Positions 34,029-42,639 of a stretch of 64,000 nt of DNA are shown here, one piece after another. A program made the translations under genes and the position numbers. Below the pieces are notes generated by a model. It was given only the letters and a program-made list of their open reading frames with translations, was not told the origin of the DNA and did no database searches. This stretch comes from Streptomyces bauhiniae (GTDB lineage Bacteria > Actinomycetota > Actinomycetes > Streptomycetales > Streptomycetaceae). The first letter of the stretch is position 1; each line of letters starts with the position of its first letter. Location of the stretch: NCBI RefSeq assembly GCF_004784475.1, contig NZ_SRRT01000004.1, positions 62,001 through 126,000 of the forward strand. The letters run 5' to 3'.

Positions 34029-34907
34029 ATGCAGCTCGGACTCATCGGCCTCGGCAAGATGGGCGGCAACATGCGCGAGCGCATCCGCCGCGCGGGCCAC
34101 CAGGTCATCGGCTACGACCGCAACCCGGAACTGACCGACGCCAAGGACCTCGCCGAACTGGTCGAGAAGCTGGACGCGCCGCGCACCATCTGGGTCATGG
34201 TCCCGGCCGGCACCGCCACCCAGGTCGTCATCGACGAGCTGAAGGACCTCCTCTCCCCCGGCGACGTCGTCGTGGACGGCGGCAACTCCCGCTGGACGGA
34301 CGACGAGAAGCACGCCGCCGAGCTGGCCATCAAGGGCATCGGCTTCGTGGACGCGGGCGTCTCCGGCGGTGTCTGGGGCCTGGAGAACGGCTACGCCCTG
34401 ATGGTCGGCGGCGACAAGGAGAACGTCGACCGCCTCCAGCCCATCTTCGACGCCCTCAAGCCCGACGGCCCCTACGGCTACGTCCACGCGGGCCGCGTCG
34501 GCGCCGGGCACTTCTCCAAGATGGTCCACAACGGCATCGAGTACGCCATGATGCAGGCGTACGCCGAGGGCTGGGAGCTGCTGGAGAAGGCGAACTCGGT
34601 GGACAACGTCCGCGAGATCTTCCGCTCCTGGCAGGAGGGCACGGTCATCCGTTCCTGGCTGCTCGACCTCGCGGTCAACGCCCTGGACGACGACGAGCAC
34701 CTGGACGGCTTGCGCGGCTACGCCGAGGACTCCGGCGAGGGCCGGTGGACCGTCGAGGCCGCCATCGACAACGCGGTGCCGCTCCCGGCCATCACCGCCT
34801 CGCTGTTCGCGCGCTTCGCCTCCCGTCAGGACGACTCGCCGCAGATGAAGATGATCGCCGCGCTGCGCAACCAGTTCGGCGGCCATGCCGTCGAGAAGAA
34901 GGGCTGA
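34029..34907 (+). CDS. gnd: 6-phosphogluconate dehydrogenase, decarboxylating, short type
   Basis: 292 residues, the short bacterial form that lacks the large C-terminal half of the E. coli-type enzyme. The Rossmann start LGLIGLGKMGGNM, the substrate motif DAGVSGGVWGLENGYALMVGG and the catalytic HAGRVGAGHFSKMVHNGIEY are intact. It converts 6-phosphogluconate to ribulose-5-phosphate. Short forms are often NAD- rather than NADP-dependent, but the cofactor was not determined here. It starts one base after the pgi stop. Confidence 0.93.
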   Translation: MQLGLIGLGKMGGNMRERIRRAGHQVIGYDRNPELTDAKDLAELVEKLDAPRTIWVMVPAGTATQVVIDELKDLLSPGDVVVDGGNSRWTDDEKHAAELAIKGIGFVDAGVSGGVWGLENGYALMVGGDKENVDRLQPIFDALKPDGPYGYVHAGRVGAGHFSKMVHNGIEYAMMQAYAEGWELLEKANSVDNVREIFRSWQEGTVIRSWLLDLAVNALDDDEHLDGLRGYAEDSGEGRWTVEAAIDNAVPLPAITASLFARFASRQDDSPQMKMIAALRNQFGGHAVEKKG

Positions 34908-34913
34908 CCCGCC

Positions 34914-35507
34914 GTGGGGGACCTCCTGCTGGTCCGCCACGGCGAGACGGAGTGGAGCAGGTCGGGCCAGCACACCAGCTGGACCGATCTGCCCCTCACC
35001 GAGCACGGCGAGGAGCAGGCGCGTTCGCTGACCCCGCTCCTCGCCGGCCGGAACTTCGCCCTCACCCTGACCAGCCCGCTGGGCCGGGCCCGGCGCACCG
35101 CCGAACTGGCGGGCGTGACCGACGCCGAGCCGGAGCCGGACCTGCGCGAGTGGGACTACGGCGGCTACGAGGGCATCACCACCGTCGACATCCACCGCAC
35201 CCGGCCCGGCTGGGACCTGTGGACCGACGGCGCGGTGCCCGGCCCCGAGGGGCATCCCGGCGAGTCGCCCGAGCAGATCGGGGCGCGCGTCGACCGGGTG
35301 CTGGCCCGCGTGGAGAAGGCGCTGGACGCGGACAACGGTGATGTGCTGCTCGTCGCGCACGGCCATGTGCTGCGGGTGCTGACCGCCCGCAGGCTGGGCC
35401 TGCCGGCCGGCGAGGGACGGCTGTTCCAGCTGGCCACCGGCACGGTCAGCCGCCTCTCCACCGAGCACGGCCGCCCCGTGATCGCGGAGTGGAACCGGCT
35501 GCCCTGA
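34914..35507 (+). CDS. Histidine phosphatase superfamily protein
   Basis: 197 residues from a GTG six bases after gnd. The phosphohistidine motif LLVRHGETEW sits at residues 5-14, with LTSPLGRARRTAEL, REWDYGGYEG and the second catalytic His in VLLVAHGHVLRVL. Members dephosphorylate sugar phosphates or act as phosphoglycerate-mutase-like enzymes. As the last gene of the pentose-phosphate operon it may hydrolyse a pathway sugar phosphate. That substrate is inferred. Confidence 0.85.
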   Translation: MGDLLLVRHGETEWSRSGQHTSWTDLPLTEHGEEQARSLTPLLAGRNFALTLTSPLGRARRTAELAGVTDAEPEPDLREWDYGGYEGITTVDIHRTRPGWDLWTDGAVPGPEGHPGESPEQIGARVDRVLARVEKALDADNGDVLLVAHGHVLRVLTARRLGLPAGEGRLFQLATGTVSRLSTEHGRPVIAEWNRLP

Positions 35508-35516
35508 GCGGCGTCA

Positions 35517-35550
35517 CGGCCCGGAGCGACCTGCCGGCTGCTCCGGGCCG
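35517..35550 (+). terminator. Terminator of the pentose-phosphate operon
   Basis: CGGCCCGGAGC (35517-35527) pairs perfectly with GCTCCGGGCCG (35540-35550) over a 12-base loop, starting nine bases past the histidine phosphatase stop. Confidence 0.75.
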
Positions 35551-35588
35551 TTCGCATGCCCGGCGGGCCGGGCTCCTACAATCACCGG

Positions 35589-36239
35589 ATGAGCAGCGTC
35601 GACGAACCGGTGGACCCCGCGCGGCGGTTACCGGACGCCGCCCGTACCCGGTCCGACATCCTCGACGCGGCGACCCGCGAGTTCGCCCGCGCCGGGTACG
35701 ACGGCGCCCGGGTGGAGGAGATAGCGGCCCGCACCCGCACCACCAAGCGGATGATCTACTACTACTTCGGCGGCAAGAAGCAGCTCTTCGCGGCCGTGCT
35801 GGAGCGGGCCTACGGCGCGCTGCACGAGGTAGAGGAACTGCTGGACCTGGAGCACCTGGACCCGGCCGCCGCCGTCCGCCGCCTGGCCGAGGTCACCTTC
35901 GACCACCACGAGCGCCACCCGGACCTGGTCCGCCTGGTCGGCATCGAGAACATCCACGGCGGCGGACACCTCGCCACCGCCCGCCGGTCCGGCCGCATCG
36001 ACTCCCCCGGCCTGGACACCCTCCGCCGTGTCCTGGACGCCGGACGGGAGCAGGGGGTGTTCAAGGCCGACGTGGACGCGGTCGACCTGCACGCGATGAT
36101 CAGCGCGTTCTGCTTCTACCGGGTCGCCGGCCGCCACACCTTCGGCGCCCTCTTCGACCGCGACCTCGCCGCCCCCGCCCGCCGCGAGCACTACCGCACG
36201 ATGCTCGCCGACATGGTGCTGGCGTACCTGACGCGCTAG
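35589..36239 (+). CDS. TetR-family transcriptional regulator
   Basis: 216 residues from ATG 35589. The helix-turn-helix is at about residues 17-62 (RSDILDAATREFARAGYDGA, EIAARTRTTKRMIYYYFGGK), followed by an all-helical ligand domain of the TetR_C type (FDHHERHPDLVRLVGIENIHGGG). Its stop overlaps that of the converging PPOX gene. Nothing nearby identifies its ligand; the PPOX gene or the downstream serine hydrolase could be targets. Confidence 0.88.
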   Translation: MSSVDEPVDPARRLPDAARTRSDILDAATREFARAGYDGARVEEIAARTRTTKRMIYYYFGGKKQLFAAVLERAYGALHEVEELLDLEHLDPAAAVRRLAEVTFDHHERHPDLVRLVGIENIHGGGHLATARRSGRIDSPGLDTLRRVLDAGREQGVFKADVDAVDLHAMISAFCFYRVAGRHTFGALFDRDLAAPARREHYRTMLADMVLAYLTR

Positions 36240-36673
36240 CGCTTCGGCACGCCGTACGCCCGGTCCACGTGCAGGCGGACCACCAGGCGCTTGTCGCGGA
36301 CCATGGACGCGCGGTAGTCGTCCCAGTCGTCGTGTTCGCCCAGCACCTCGCGGTAGAGCCGCACCAGCTCCTCCACCGTCTCGTCGTGCGGGTCGGCGGC
36401 GACCGGGCTCAGCTCGGCCGTGCCCTCGGCGACGGTGTACGCCCAGCGGTCGGCGCTGGTGACGTAGTACGAGGCGCGCGGGTCCCGGCGCAGGTTGCGG
36501 GTCTTGGCGCGGTCGTCGGTGACCGAGATCCGGACGATCCGCTCGTCCGGGTCGTAGGCGTGGGCGACGTTGGACATCTGGGGGCGGCCGTCGCGCTTGA
36601 GCGTGACGAGCACCCCGCCGTGCCCCTCGGAGAGCAGCGCCAGCAGTGCGTCCTGCGTCGTGTCCTGAGTCAT
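36236..36673 (-). CDS. PPOX-class F420-dependent oxidoreductase-like protein
   Basis: 145 residues from ATG 36673; an upstream in-frame ATG at 36706 would add 11 residues. The split-barrel flavin fold is seen in GGVLVTLKRDGRPQMSNVAHAYD, VRISVTDDRAKTRNLRRDP and RASYYVTSADRW. Actinobacterial members of this group bind F420 (or FMN) and reduce small quinone-like or heme-pathway substrates. Converges with the TetR gene. Confidence 0.8.
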   Translation of the reverse strand: MTQDTTQDALLALLSEGHGGVLVTLKRDGRPQMSNVAHAYDPDERIVRISVTDDRAKTRNLRRDPRASYYVTSADRWAYTVAEGTAELSPVAADPHDETVEELVRLYREVLGEHDDWDDYRASMVRDKRLVVRLHVDRAYGVPKR

Positions 36674-36890
36674 ATCCACGTCAACGGGCGGGGGCTTGGT
36701 CGGCATTCCCGCCAGGTCGGCAGGGGTCCACCACTTAATGCACCCGGACGAGCACCCTGTGTGAGATCACGCCGAGTCGCGTCGCTCACAAGATCGGCTG
36801 TGGACGGGGTACTTGACGGTGATCATGCGCCACGATGAGCGCTGAGGCCGGCCCAGCGGCACAGGGGTCCGGCAGGACCGGAGGAGAGCC

Positions 36891-38123
36891 ATGGCACAGC
36901 TACGACAGGAAGTCGCCCCGCAGGACGTGGGGCTGGACGCGAAGGCGCTGGACCGTCTCGACCAGCACGCGGCCGGTCTCGTGGACGAGGGCCGGCTGCC
37001 CGGCTTCCTGGTGTCGGTGGCCCGTGGCGGCCGGGTCGCCCATCTGACCGCCTACGGCCACCGCGACCTGGCTGCTGGGCTCCCGGTGGAGACCGACACT
37101 CTGTGGCGGATCTACTCCATGACCAAGCCGGTGACGGCGGTCGCGGTGCTGATGCTGGTCGAGGAGGGCCTGCTCGCCCTGGACGACCCGATCGACCGGT
37201 ACCTCCCCGAGTTCGCCAACCCCCGTGTGTACGTGAGCGGTTCGGGGGACGACGTACGCACCCGCCCGGCCGCCGGACCGATCCGCGTCCGGCATCTGCT
37301 CACCCACACGGCGGGCCTGACCTTCGCCTTCTACCACGATCACCCGGTGGACGCCCTCTACCGCGCGGCCGGGCTGGAGTCCTCCGTGCCCTCCGGCGCG
37401 GATCTCGCCGAGACCATCGCGGTGTACGCGTCCCTGCCCCTCCAGTTCGAGCCGGGCACCCAGTGGAACTACTCGGTCGCCACCAATGTGCTGGGCCGCC
37501 TCATCGAGGTCGTCTCGGGCCGCCCGCTGGACGCGTTCTTCGCCGAGCGGATTCTGGGCCCGCTCGGCATGACCGACACCGGCTTCCACCTCACCCCCGA
37601 ACAGGAGCCCCGGCTGGCCGAGTTGTACGGCGAGACCGAGGACGGCGGCATCACCCCGGTACCGGGGCTGCCGGTGCGGGGGCGGCCCCGGTTCCTGTCG
37701 GCGAGCGGCGGACTGGTCTCCAGCGCGGGCGACTACCACCGCTTCATGGAGCTGCTGCGCCGGGGCGGCGAACTCGACGGCGTCCGGCTGCTCTCCCCCG
37801 CCACGCTCGCCCTGATGACCCGCAACCAGCTCCCCGGCGACGCCGTCCTGCGCGCGTTCGGCGCCCCCGCCCACCAGGAGCGCGCCAACGACGGGCTCGG
37901 CTTCGGCTTCAACGTCTCGGTCGTCACCGACCCCGCCCGCACCCTGGCCCCCTCCGCACCCGGCACCTTCGGCTGGACCGGGGTGGCGACCACCGCATTC
38001 TGGGTGGCCGCGGCGCTGGACCTGACCGTGCAGTTCATGACCCAGGTACGCCCCCGCACCCTGAAGATCTTCCCCGACCTGCGCCGGCTGGTGCACGAGG
38101 CGGTCGTTGCGCCGGTGGGGTGA
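36891..38123 (+). CDS. Serine hydrolase, class C beta-lactamase/esterase family
   Basis: 410 residues with no signal peptide, preceded by a strong GGAGGAGAG ribosome site. The nucleophile motif SMTK (Ser76, Lys79) and the second motif region WNYSVATNVLGRLIE are those of beta-lactamase-fold esterases and DD-peptidases. A C-terminal FGWTGVATTAFWV strand replaces the usual KTG, with GWTG at the same place. Cytosolic members usually hydrolyse esters; true beta-lactamase activity is unlikely without export. Confidence 0.85.
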   Translation: MAQLRQEVAPQDVGLDAKALDRLDQHAAGLVDEGRLPGFLVSVARGGRVAHLTAYGHRDLAAGLPVETDTLWRIYSMTKPVTAVAVLMLVEEGLLALDDPIDRYLPEFANPRVYVSGSGDDVRTRPAAGPIRVRHLLTHTAGLTFAFYHDHPVDALYRAAGLESSVPSGADLAETIAVYASLPLQFEPGTQWNYSVATNVLGRLIEVVSGRPLDAFFAERILGPLGMTDTGFHLTPEQEPRLAELYGETEDGGITPVPGLPVRGRPRFLSASGGLVSSAGDYHRFMELLRRGGELDGVRLLSPATLALMTRNQLPGDAVLRAFGAPAHQERANDGLGFGFNVSVVTDPARTLAPSAPGTFGWTGVATTAFWVAAALDLTVQFMTQVRPRTLKIFPDLRRLVHEAVVAPVG

Positions 38124-38197
38124 GGGGGCGCCGGGCGCGCGGGGAACCGGGCATGACTGGGGTAGTGCCCGCCCCCGCCTGCCTGGAGTGATGCCGC

Positions 38198-39082
38198 GTG
38201 GCTGTCGTGACGATCGTCGGTGCCGGAGTGATCGGCGTGTCCTGGGCCCGGCTGTTCGGGGCGGCCGGCTGGGAGGTGCGGCTGAGCGACCCGCGCCCGG
38301 ACCTGCCGGAGATCGTGCTGCGGGACCTGTCCGGGCTGCGGGTGACCGCGACCGACGACCTGGCGGCGGCCGCTTCCGGCGCGGACTTCGTGCAGGAGGC
38401 CGGGCCGGAGCGGATGCCGGTCAAGGAGACGGTGTTCGCCACGCTGGCCGAGCACACCCGCGACGACGTGGTCCTCGCCTCCTCCTCGTCCTCCCTGCTG
38501 CCCTCTCTGATCGCCGCGGGCAACCCGGCGGCCGACCGGATCGTGGTCGGCCACCCCTTCAACCCGCCCGAGCTGATGCCCCTGGTGGAGGTGGTCCCGG
38601 GCCCCGACACCTCGGCGCGGACGGTCGAGCGGGCGATGGAGGTCTACCGGGGCCTGGGCAAGCTGCCGATCCGGCTGAAGAAGGAGATCCCCGGCTACGT
38701 CGGCAACCGGCTCCAGAAGGTCTTCACCGACCAGGCCATCCATCTGGTCCAGGAGGGCGTGATCGACGTGGCCGACCTGGACGACCTGGTCCGCGCCTCG
38801 CTCGGCCTGCGCTGGGCCACCGTCGGCCCGTTCGAGAGCGGGATGCTCGGCGGCGGCCCGGCGGGGATGCGGCACCTGGTGACGCACGTCGGCTCGCAGC
38901 TGACCTTCGAGACGGGCACACCGGACCAGGCCCGGATCGGCGAGGTGCTGGACGAGGTGGAGGAGGCGTACGGCACCGGTGTGGCCGCCTACGACCGGCT
39001 GGCCGAGCTGCGCGACGAACGGACGCGGGCGGTGCTGGAGCCACTGGGCTGGCCGGTGCCGCCTGCGGTGCGGGACCACTGA
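38198..39082 (+). CDS. 3-hydroxyacyl-CoA dehydrogenase-type NAD-binding oxidoreductase
   Basis: 294 residues from GTG 38198. The Rossmann motif GAGVIGVSWARLFGAAGW, the catalytic GHPFNPPELMPLVEVV (His-Pro) and PGYVGNRLQ are conserved. The single short C-terminal domain is like carnitine 3-dehydrogenase and L-gulonate 3-dehydrogenase (lambda-crystallin group) rather than multidomain FadB. It oxidises a 3-hydroxy acid or its CoA ester with NAD+. Substrate unknown. A perfect hairpin terminator follows. Confidence 0.85.
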   Translation: MAVVTIVGAGVIGVSWARLFGAAGWEVRLSDPRPDLPEIVLRDLSGLRVTATDDLAAAASGADFVQEAGPERMPVKETVFATLAEHTRDDVVLASSSSSLLPSLIAAGNPAADRIVVGHPFNPPELMPLVEVVPGPDTSARTVERAMEVYRGLGKLPIRLKKEIPGYVGNRLQKVFTDQAIHLVQEGVIDVADLDDLVRASLGLRWATVGPFESGMLGGGPAGMRHLVTHVGSQLTFETGTPDQARIGEVLDEVEEAYGTGVAAYDRLAELRDERTRAVLEPLGWPVPPAVRDH

Positions 39083-39116
39083 ACTGCCGTACTCGAAAAA
39101 GAAGTTCCGTAGAAAC

Positions 39117-39151
39117 GAGACGTCCGGCCGGAAACTCCGGCCGGACGTCTC
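39117..39151. terminator. Perfect hairpin terminator between converging genes
   Basis: A 16-bp perfect stem (GAGACGTCCGGCCGGA at 39117-39132, complement at 39136-39151) closes a 3-base loop. Lies between the hydroxyacyl-CoA dehydrogenase-like gene and ribA and can stop both. Confidence 0.85.
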
Positions 39152-39170
39152 GCATGGGGGAAGGTGGGGC

Positions 39171-39830
39171 TCAGGAGCCGTGGGCCACCGCGTCCAGGTG
39201 GGGCAGATGGTGGTCCAGGCGTTCGCGCTTGGTGCGCAGATACGTGATGTTGTTCTCGCTCGGCTCGATCAGCAGCGGCACCTGCTCGGCGACCTCGATG
39301 CCGTGCTTGGTCAACGCCTCCCGCTTGCGCGGGTTGTTGGACATCAGCCGGACCGAGCGCACCTTCAGGTCGTGCAGCATCTCCGCCGCCACCCGGTAGT
39401 CACGGGCGTCCACCGGCAGGCCGAGCGCCAGGTTCGCCTCGACCGTGTCCAGGCCCTCCGCCTGGAGCGCCATCGCCCGCAGCTTGGCCAGCAGACCGAT
39501 ACCCCGGCCCTCGTGACCCCTCAAGTACAGGACGACACCGGCGCCTTCGGCGACCACCGCGCGCATCGCGGCCGACAGCTGCTCGCCGCACTCGCAGTGC
39601 TGGGAGCCGAAGGCGTCCCCGGTCAGGCACTCCGAGTGCAGCCGCACCAGCACGTTCTCGGTCCCGATGTCACCGTGCACCAGGGCGACCTGCTCGTCGC
39701 CCCGGTCGTGGTCCAGGTAGCCGATCGCCTGGAACTGCCCGTACGCGGTGGGCAGCGGGGTGTTCACGACGCGTTCCGTGCCCGAACGACGCGGGTTCTT
39801 CCCGCCGAAGGCGCCGATGTTTTCTGTCAT
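39171..39830 (-). CDS. ribA: GTP cyclohydrolase II homologue with Tyr-to-Met change (probable FAPy-forming type)
   Basis: 219 residues with the zinc ligands Cys68, Cys79 and Cys81 (SECLTGDAFGSQHCECG), the YLRGHEGRGIGL loop and GLDTVEAN. In E. coli-type enzymes the helix reads IRAYALQ; here it is LRAMALQ, with Met120 in place of the active-site Tyr. In S. coelicolor, a homologue with this change (SCO6655) stops at the N-formyl intermediate FAPy instead of the riboflavin precursor. The neighbouring creatininase-family gene, divergent across 39 bases, suits removal of that formyl group. Probably not the housekeeping riboflavin enzyme. Confidence 0.88.
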   Translation of the reverse strand: MTENIGAFGGKNPRRSGTERVVNTPLPTAYGQFQAIGYLDHDRGDEQVALVHGDIGTENVLVRLHSECLTGDAFGSQHCECGEQLSAAMRAVVAEGAGVVLYLRGHEGRGIGLLAKLRAMALQAEGLDTVEANLALGLPVDARDYRVAAEMLHDLKVRSVRLMSNNPRKREALTKHGIEVAEQVPLLIEPSENNITYLRTKRERLDHHLPHLDAVAHGS

Positions 39831-39869
39831 GATCTGATTCCTAAGCAGAGACGAAAGGCCGTGGGAAAC

Positions 39870-40646
39870 ATGAGTGGTTCGGGCACGCGACCGGCGGCCT
39901 ACGGGGTGATGCCCGCGGACACCACCGAGGACGTACGGGCGCGGGGGGCGGGTGTGTCACGTCAGGTCGCCGTCCTTCCCGTGGGGAGCTACGAACAGCA
40001 CGGTCCTTACCTCCCGTTGGCGACCGACACGCTGGTGGCCTGCGCCGTGGCGCGGGAGATCGCCGCCGCGTACCCGGTGCACCTCCTTCCCCCGGTGACC
40101 CTCGCGTGCTCGCACGAACACGCGGCCTGGCCGGGGACGGTCAGTATCTCCTCCGTTACCCTGCACGCGGTCGTACGTGACATCGCGGACTCCCTGCGCC
40201 GTTCGGGCGTGGAGTCGCTCGTGGTGGTCAACGGGCACGGCGGGAACTATGTGCTGGGCAACGTCGTGCAGGAGGCGTCGGCACGCGGTGAGCGGATGGC
40301 GCTGTACCCGGCGGCCGAGGACTGGGAAGAGGCGCGGCAGCGGGCGGGCGTGGAGACCTCGCTGCTCACCGACATGCACGCCGGGGAGATCGAGGCGTCC
40401 ATCCTGCTGCACGCTCATCCCGAATTCCTCCGCCCTGGCCACGAGTCGGCCGATTTCACCGCCGACGATCGCCGTCATCTGCTCACCACGGGAATGTCCG
40501 CCTATACCGAATCGGGCGTCATCGGCCGCCCGTCCCTGGCCTCGGTGGAGAAGGGGAAGGGCCTGCTGGCCGGGCTGGTGGAGAACTTCGAGCCGTACTT
40601 CCGGCTGCTGACCTCGCCCGAGGAGCCCACCGCGCCGCGCGGGTAG
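39870..40646 (+). CDS. Creatininase-family amidohydrolase (candidate FAPy deformylase)
   Basis: 258 residues. Metal-binding signatures of the creatininase fold are present: LPVGSYEQHGPYLPLATDT, NGHGGNYVLGNVV and MHAGEIEASILL. Family members include creatininase, mycofactocin MftE and the archaeal FAPy deformylase ArfB. Because it is divergent from a Met120-type GTP cyclohydrolase II, hydrolysis of that enzyme's formylated product is the best guess. Its last 145 bases overlap, antisense, the 3' end of the LPG-synthase-like gene. Confidence 0.85.
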   Translation: MSGSGTRPAAYGVMPADTTEDVRARGAGVSRQVAVLPVGSYEQHGPYLPLATDTLVACAVAREIAAAYPVHLLPPVTLACSHEHAAWPGTVSISSVTLHAVVRDIADSLRRSGVESLVVVNGHGGNYVLGNVVQEASARGERMALYPAAEDWEEARQRAGVETSLLTDMHAGEIEASILLHAHPEFLRPGHESADFTADDRRHLLTTGMSAYTESGVIGRPSLASVEKGKGLLAGLVENFEPYFRLLTSPEEPTAPRG

Positions 40647-41665
40647 CCGCGCAGGGCGCCGGCCCAGCGGGCGACGAGGACGACGGCGCCGGGCAGCGCG
40701 GCGACGAAGCTCAGCACGCCGTACACCACGGCGACGGCGACGCCGCTGCTCGCGCCGAGTCCGGCGGCGGCGAACGCCCAGGCGGTGACGCCCTCGCGGG
40801 GGCCGAAGCCGCCCACGTTGAGCGGCAGTCCCATGGCGACGAGAGCGAGCACCGCGAGCGGCAGCAGCACCGCGACGGACGCCCCGCTGCCCGCGATCCG
40901 GGCCGCGACGACGAACATGCCGAGGTGCCCGGCGAGGACGGCCACGGAGGACAGCGCGACCCCCGGCCCGCTCTCCCGCGACAGCAGTCCCTGCCGGGCG
41001 TCCCGCAGCAGCCCGCTCCCCGGCAGGGAGCCGGTGCGCCGGCCGGGCGCCCGGTTCATGCGGACGGCGACGACGACCGCGAGCGCGCCCGCTGTGGCCA
41101 GCGCCACCGGCACCGCGACGGTCCGCAGGTCGTCGCGGACCGGGGACGGCAGGGTCAGCAGCAGCGCGGCACCGCAGACGGCGAGCGCCAGTTGTCCGGC
41201 GACCCGCTCCAGCACCACCGCCTTGACGGCGCGCCGGATGTCCCCGGCGCTCTGTCCGTGTCGTACCGCCCGGTGCACGTCGCCGAGGACGCCGCCGGGG
41301 AGTGCCGCGTTGAGGAACAGCGCCCGGTAGTAGTCGGCGACGGCGGGCCCGAGCGGCAGCCGGATGCCGAGGCCGCGTGCGGTCAACTGCCAGCGCCAGG
41401 CGCTGAACACGGTGGTGACGGCGCCGATCCCGAGGGCGGCGAGCACGGTGGCCGTGTCGATCCGGCGCAGCCCGTCGACCAGCGGCCCGGTGCCGAGCCG
41501 CCACAGCAGCACACCGAGGATGGCGACGCCGGCGACCGTGCCGGCGTGGGTGCGCCATCGGCGGCGCGCAGTGACGTTTCCCTCGGCGGTGCCGGGCGGC
41601 CGGGCCGGCTCCGGGAGGCCGGTGTCGCGGGCCTCCGCGACCGCCTCGCCCGTCCGCCCGTTCAT
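40502..41665 (-). CDS. Lysylphosphatidylglycerol synthase TM-region/flippase-like membrane protein (UPF0104)
   Basis: 387 residues with about eight membrane helices, starting after a 38-residue charged N-terminus. Signatures are FSAWRWQLTARGL, ALFLNAALPGGVLGDVHRAVRHGQ and LPLNVGGFGPREG. This is the membrane part of MprF-like proteins without the aminoacyl-transferase domain, and such proteins often sit beside glycosyltransferases. The ATG overlaps the methyltransferase stop (ATGA). The final 48 codons run antisense through the creatininase gene with no membrane character. It may move a lipid-linked product across the membrane. Confidence 0.82.
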   Translation of the reverse strand: MNGRTGEAVAEARDTGLPEPARPPGTAEGNVTARRRWRTHAGTVAGVAILGVLLWRLGTGPLVDGLRRIDTATVLAALGIGAVTTVFSAWRWQLTARGLGIRLPLGPAVADYYRALFLNAALPGGVLGDVHRAVRHGQSAGDIRRAVKAVVLERVAGQLALAVCGAALLLTLPSPVRDDLRTVAVPVALATAGALAVVVAVRMNRAPGRRTGSLPGSGLLRDARQGLLSRESGPGVALSSVAVLAGHLGMFVVAARIAGSGASVAVLLPLAVLALVAMGLPLNVGGFGPREGVTAWAFAAAGLGASSGVAVAVVYGVLSFVAALPGAVVLVARWAGALRGYPRGAVGSSGEVSSRKYGSKFSTSPASRPFPFSTEARDGRPMTPDSV

Positions 41666-42639
41666 CACGCCTCCACCGGCCGGGGCAGCGCCAGCAGGTC
41701 GCTGTGGTGCACCACGACCTCCAGCTCGCCCGCCTCGCACGCGGCCAGCCGGTCGCGCAGGTAGTCCTCGGCGCGGGCCCGCAGGGCGGGCCGTTCCTCG
41801 ACGGCCGCGCCGACCCAGCCGCGCAGCCACTGCGCGGTGAGCGCCGCGTGCTCCGGGCCGAGCCGCCAGGGGCTCGGGTGCACCCGTACCGACGCGCCGT
41901 GCCCGGCGAACGCCTCGCCGGCCGCCGTGACCGCGTCCGGGCCGAGCAGGCCGCCCCGGCGCTGGTGGGCGTTGAACGCCTCGGCCAGGTCGGCGTCGAG
42001 CGGATCGGGGGACGCGAACTCGACGCGTCCGGCGACGGAGAGGGTGAGCAGGGCGGGGCTGCCCGCGCCCGCGCAGGCGGCGGCCAGCGTCTCGATCTCG
42101 GGCCGGGTGAGCACGTCCAGCAGCGCGGACGCCGTCACCAGCGAGGCGCCGGACAGCGCGTCCGGGGTGAGCCGGGCGACGTCGCCGCGCCGGGTCTCGA
42201 CGGTGACCCGGCTGCCGTCGGCGGCGACGCGCGGGGAGGCGACGGCCGCGAAGTGCAGCAGGTACGGGTCCCGGTCGTGCAGCACCCAGTGCTGGGGCCC
42301 GTCCAGCCGGGCGGCCAGCCAGCGGCCCATCGAGCCGGTGCCGCAGCCCAGGTCGTGGATGACCAACCCGCCCTCCTGCGACGGGAGTTCGGCCAGCCGC
42401 TTGCCCAGCGGCTCCAGCAGCCCCAGGGCCCGTGCGTCGGCGTCGGCCGGTTCCCGGAGCTGGAGCCACTCGGGCGCGTACCGGGGCGCCTCCTCGGCCT
42501 CCCCCTCACGCAACCGTACGGTGGCCCGCTCGCCGGGGCGGCCGACGGGGCCGGCGCCGGCGATGACGTCGGAGGTGCCGGTGGGCTCGGTGCCGTCGTT
42601 CACCCGGTGCTCCTCCTGTGCGGCGGCGGTGTCGGTCAT
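41665..42639 (-). CDS. Class I SAM-dependent methyltransferase
   Basis: 324 residues from ATG 42639, which overlaps the glycosyltransferase stop. After a flexible acidic N-terminus of about 85 residues, the SAM loop GLVIHDLGCGTGSMGRWLAARL, the HWVLHDRDPYLL strand and a GASLVTASALLDVL strand define a Rossmann-fold methyltransferase. A helical C-terminal region (EHAALTAQWLRGWV) is probably the substrate cap. Gene order places it in one operon with the PTPS-like and glycosyltransferase genes. Substrate unknown. Confidence 0.8.
   Translation of the reverse strand: MTDTAAAQEEHRVNDGTEPTGTSDVIAGAGPVGRPGERATVRLREGEAEEAPRYAPEWLQLREPADADARALGLLEPLGKRLAELPSQEGGLVIHDLGCGTGSMGRWLAARLDGPQHWVLHDRDPYLLHFAAVASPRVAADGSRVTVETRRGDVARLTPDALSGASLVTASALLDVLTRPEIETLAAACAGAGSPALLTLSVAGRVEFASPDPLDADLAEAFNAHQRRGGLLGPDAVTAAGEAFAGHGASVRVHPSPWRLGPEHAALTAQWLRGWVGAAVEERPALRARAEDYLRDRLAACEAGELEVVVHHSDLLALPRPVEA

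Noticed and set aside
36891..38123. Beta-lactamase resistance gene
   Set aside because: It has the SxxK motif but no signal peptide and no KTG, so an intracellular esterase is more likely.
39831..39869. FMN riboswitch ahead of ribA
   Set aside because: Only 39 bases separate the divergent genes, too short for an RFN element, and no RFN pattern is seen.
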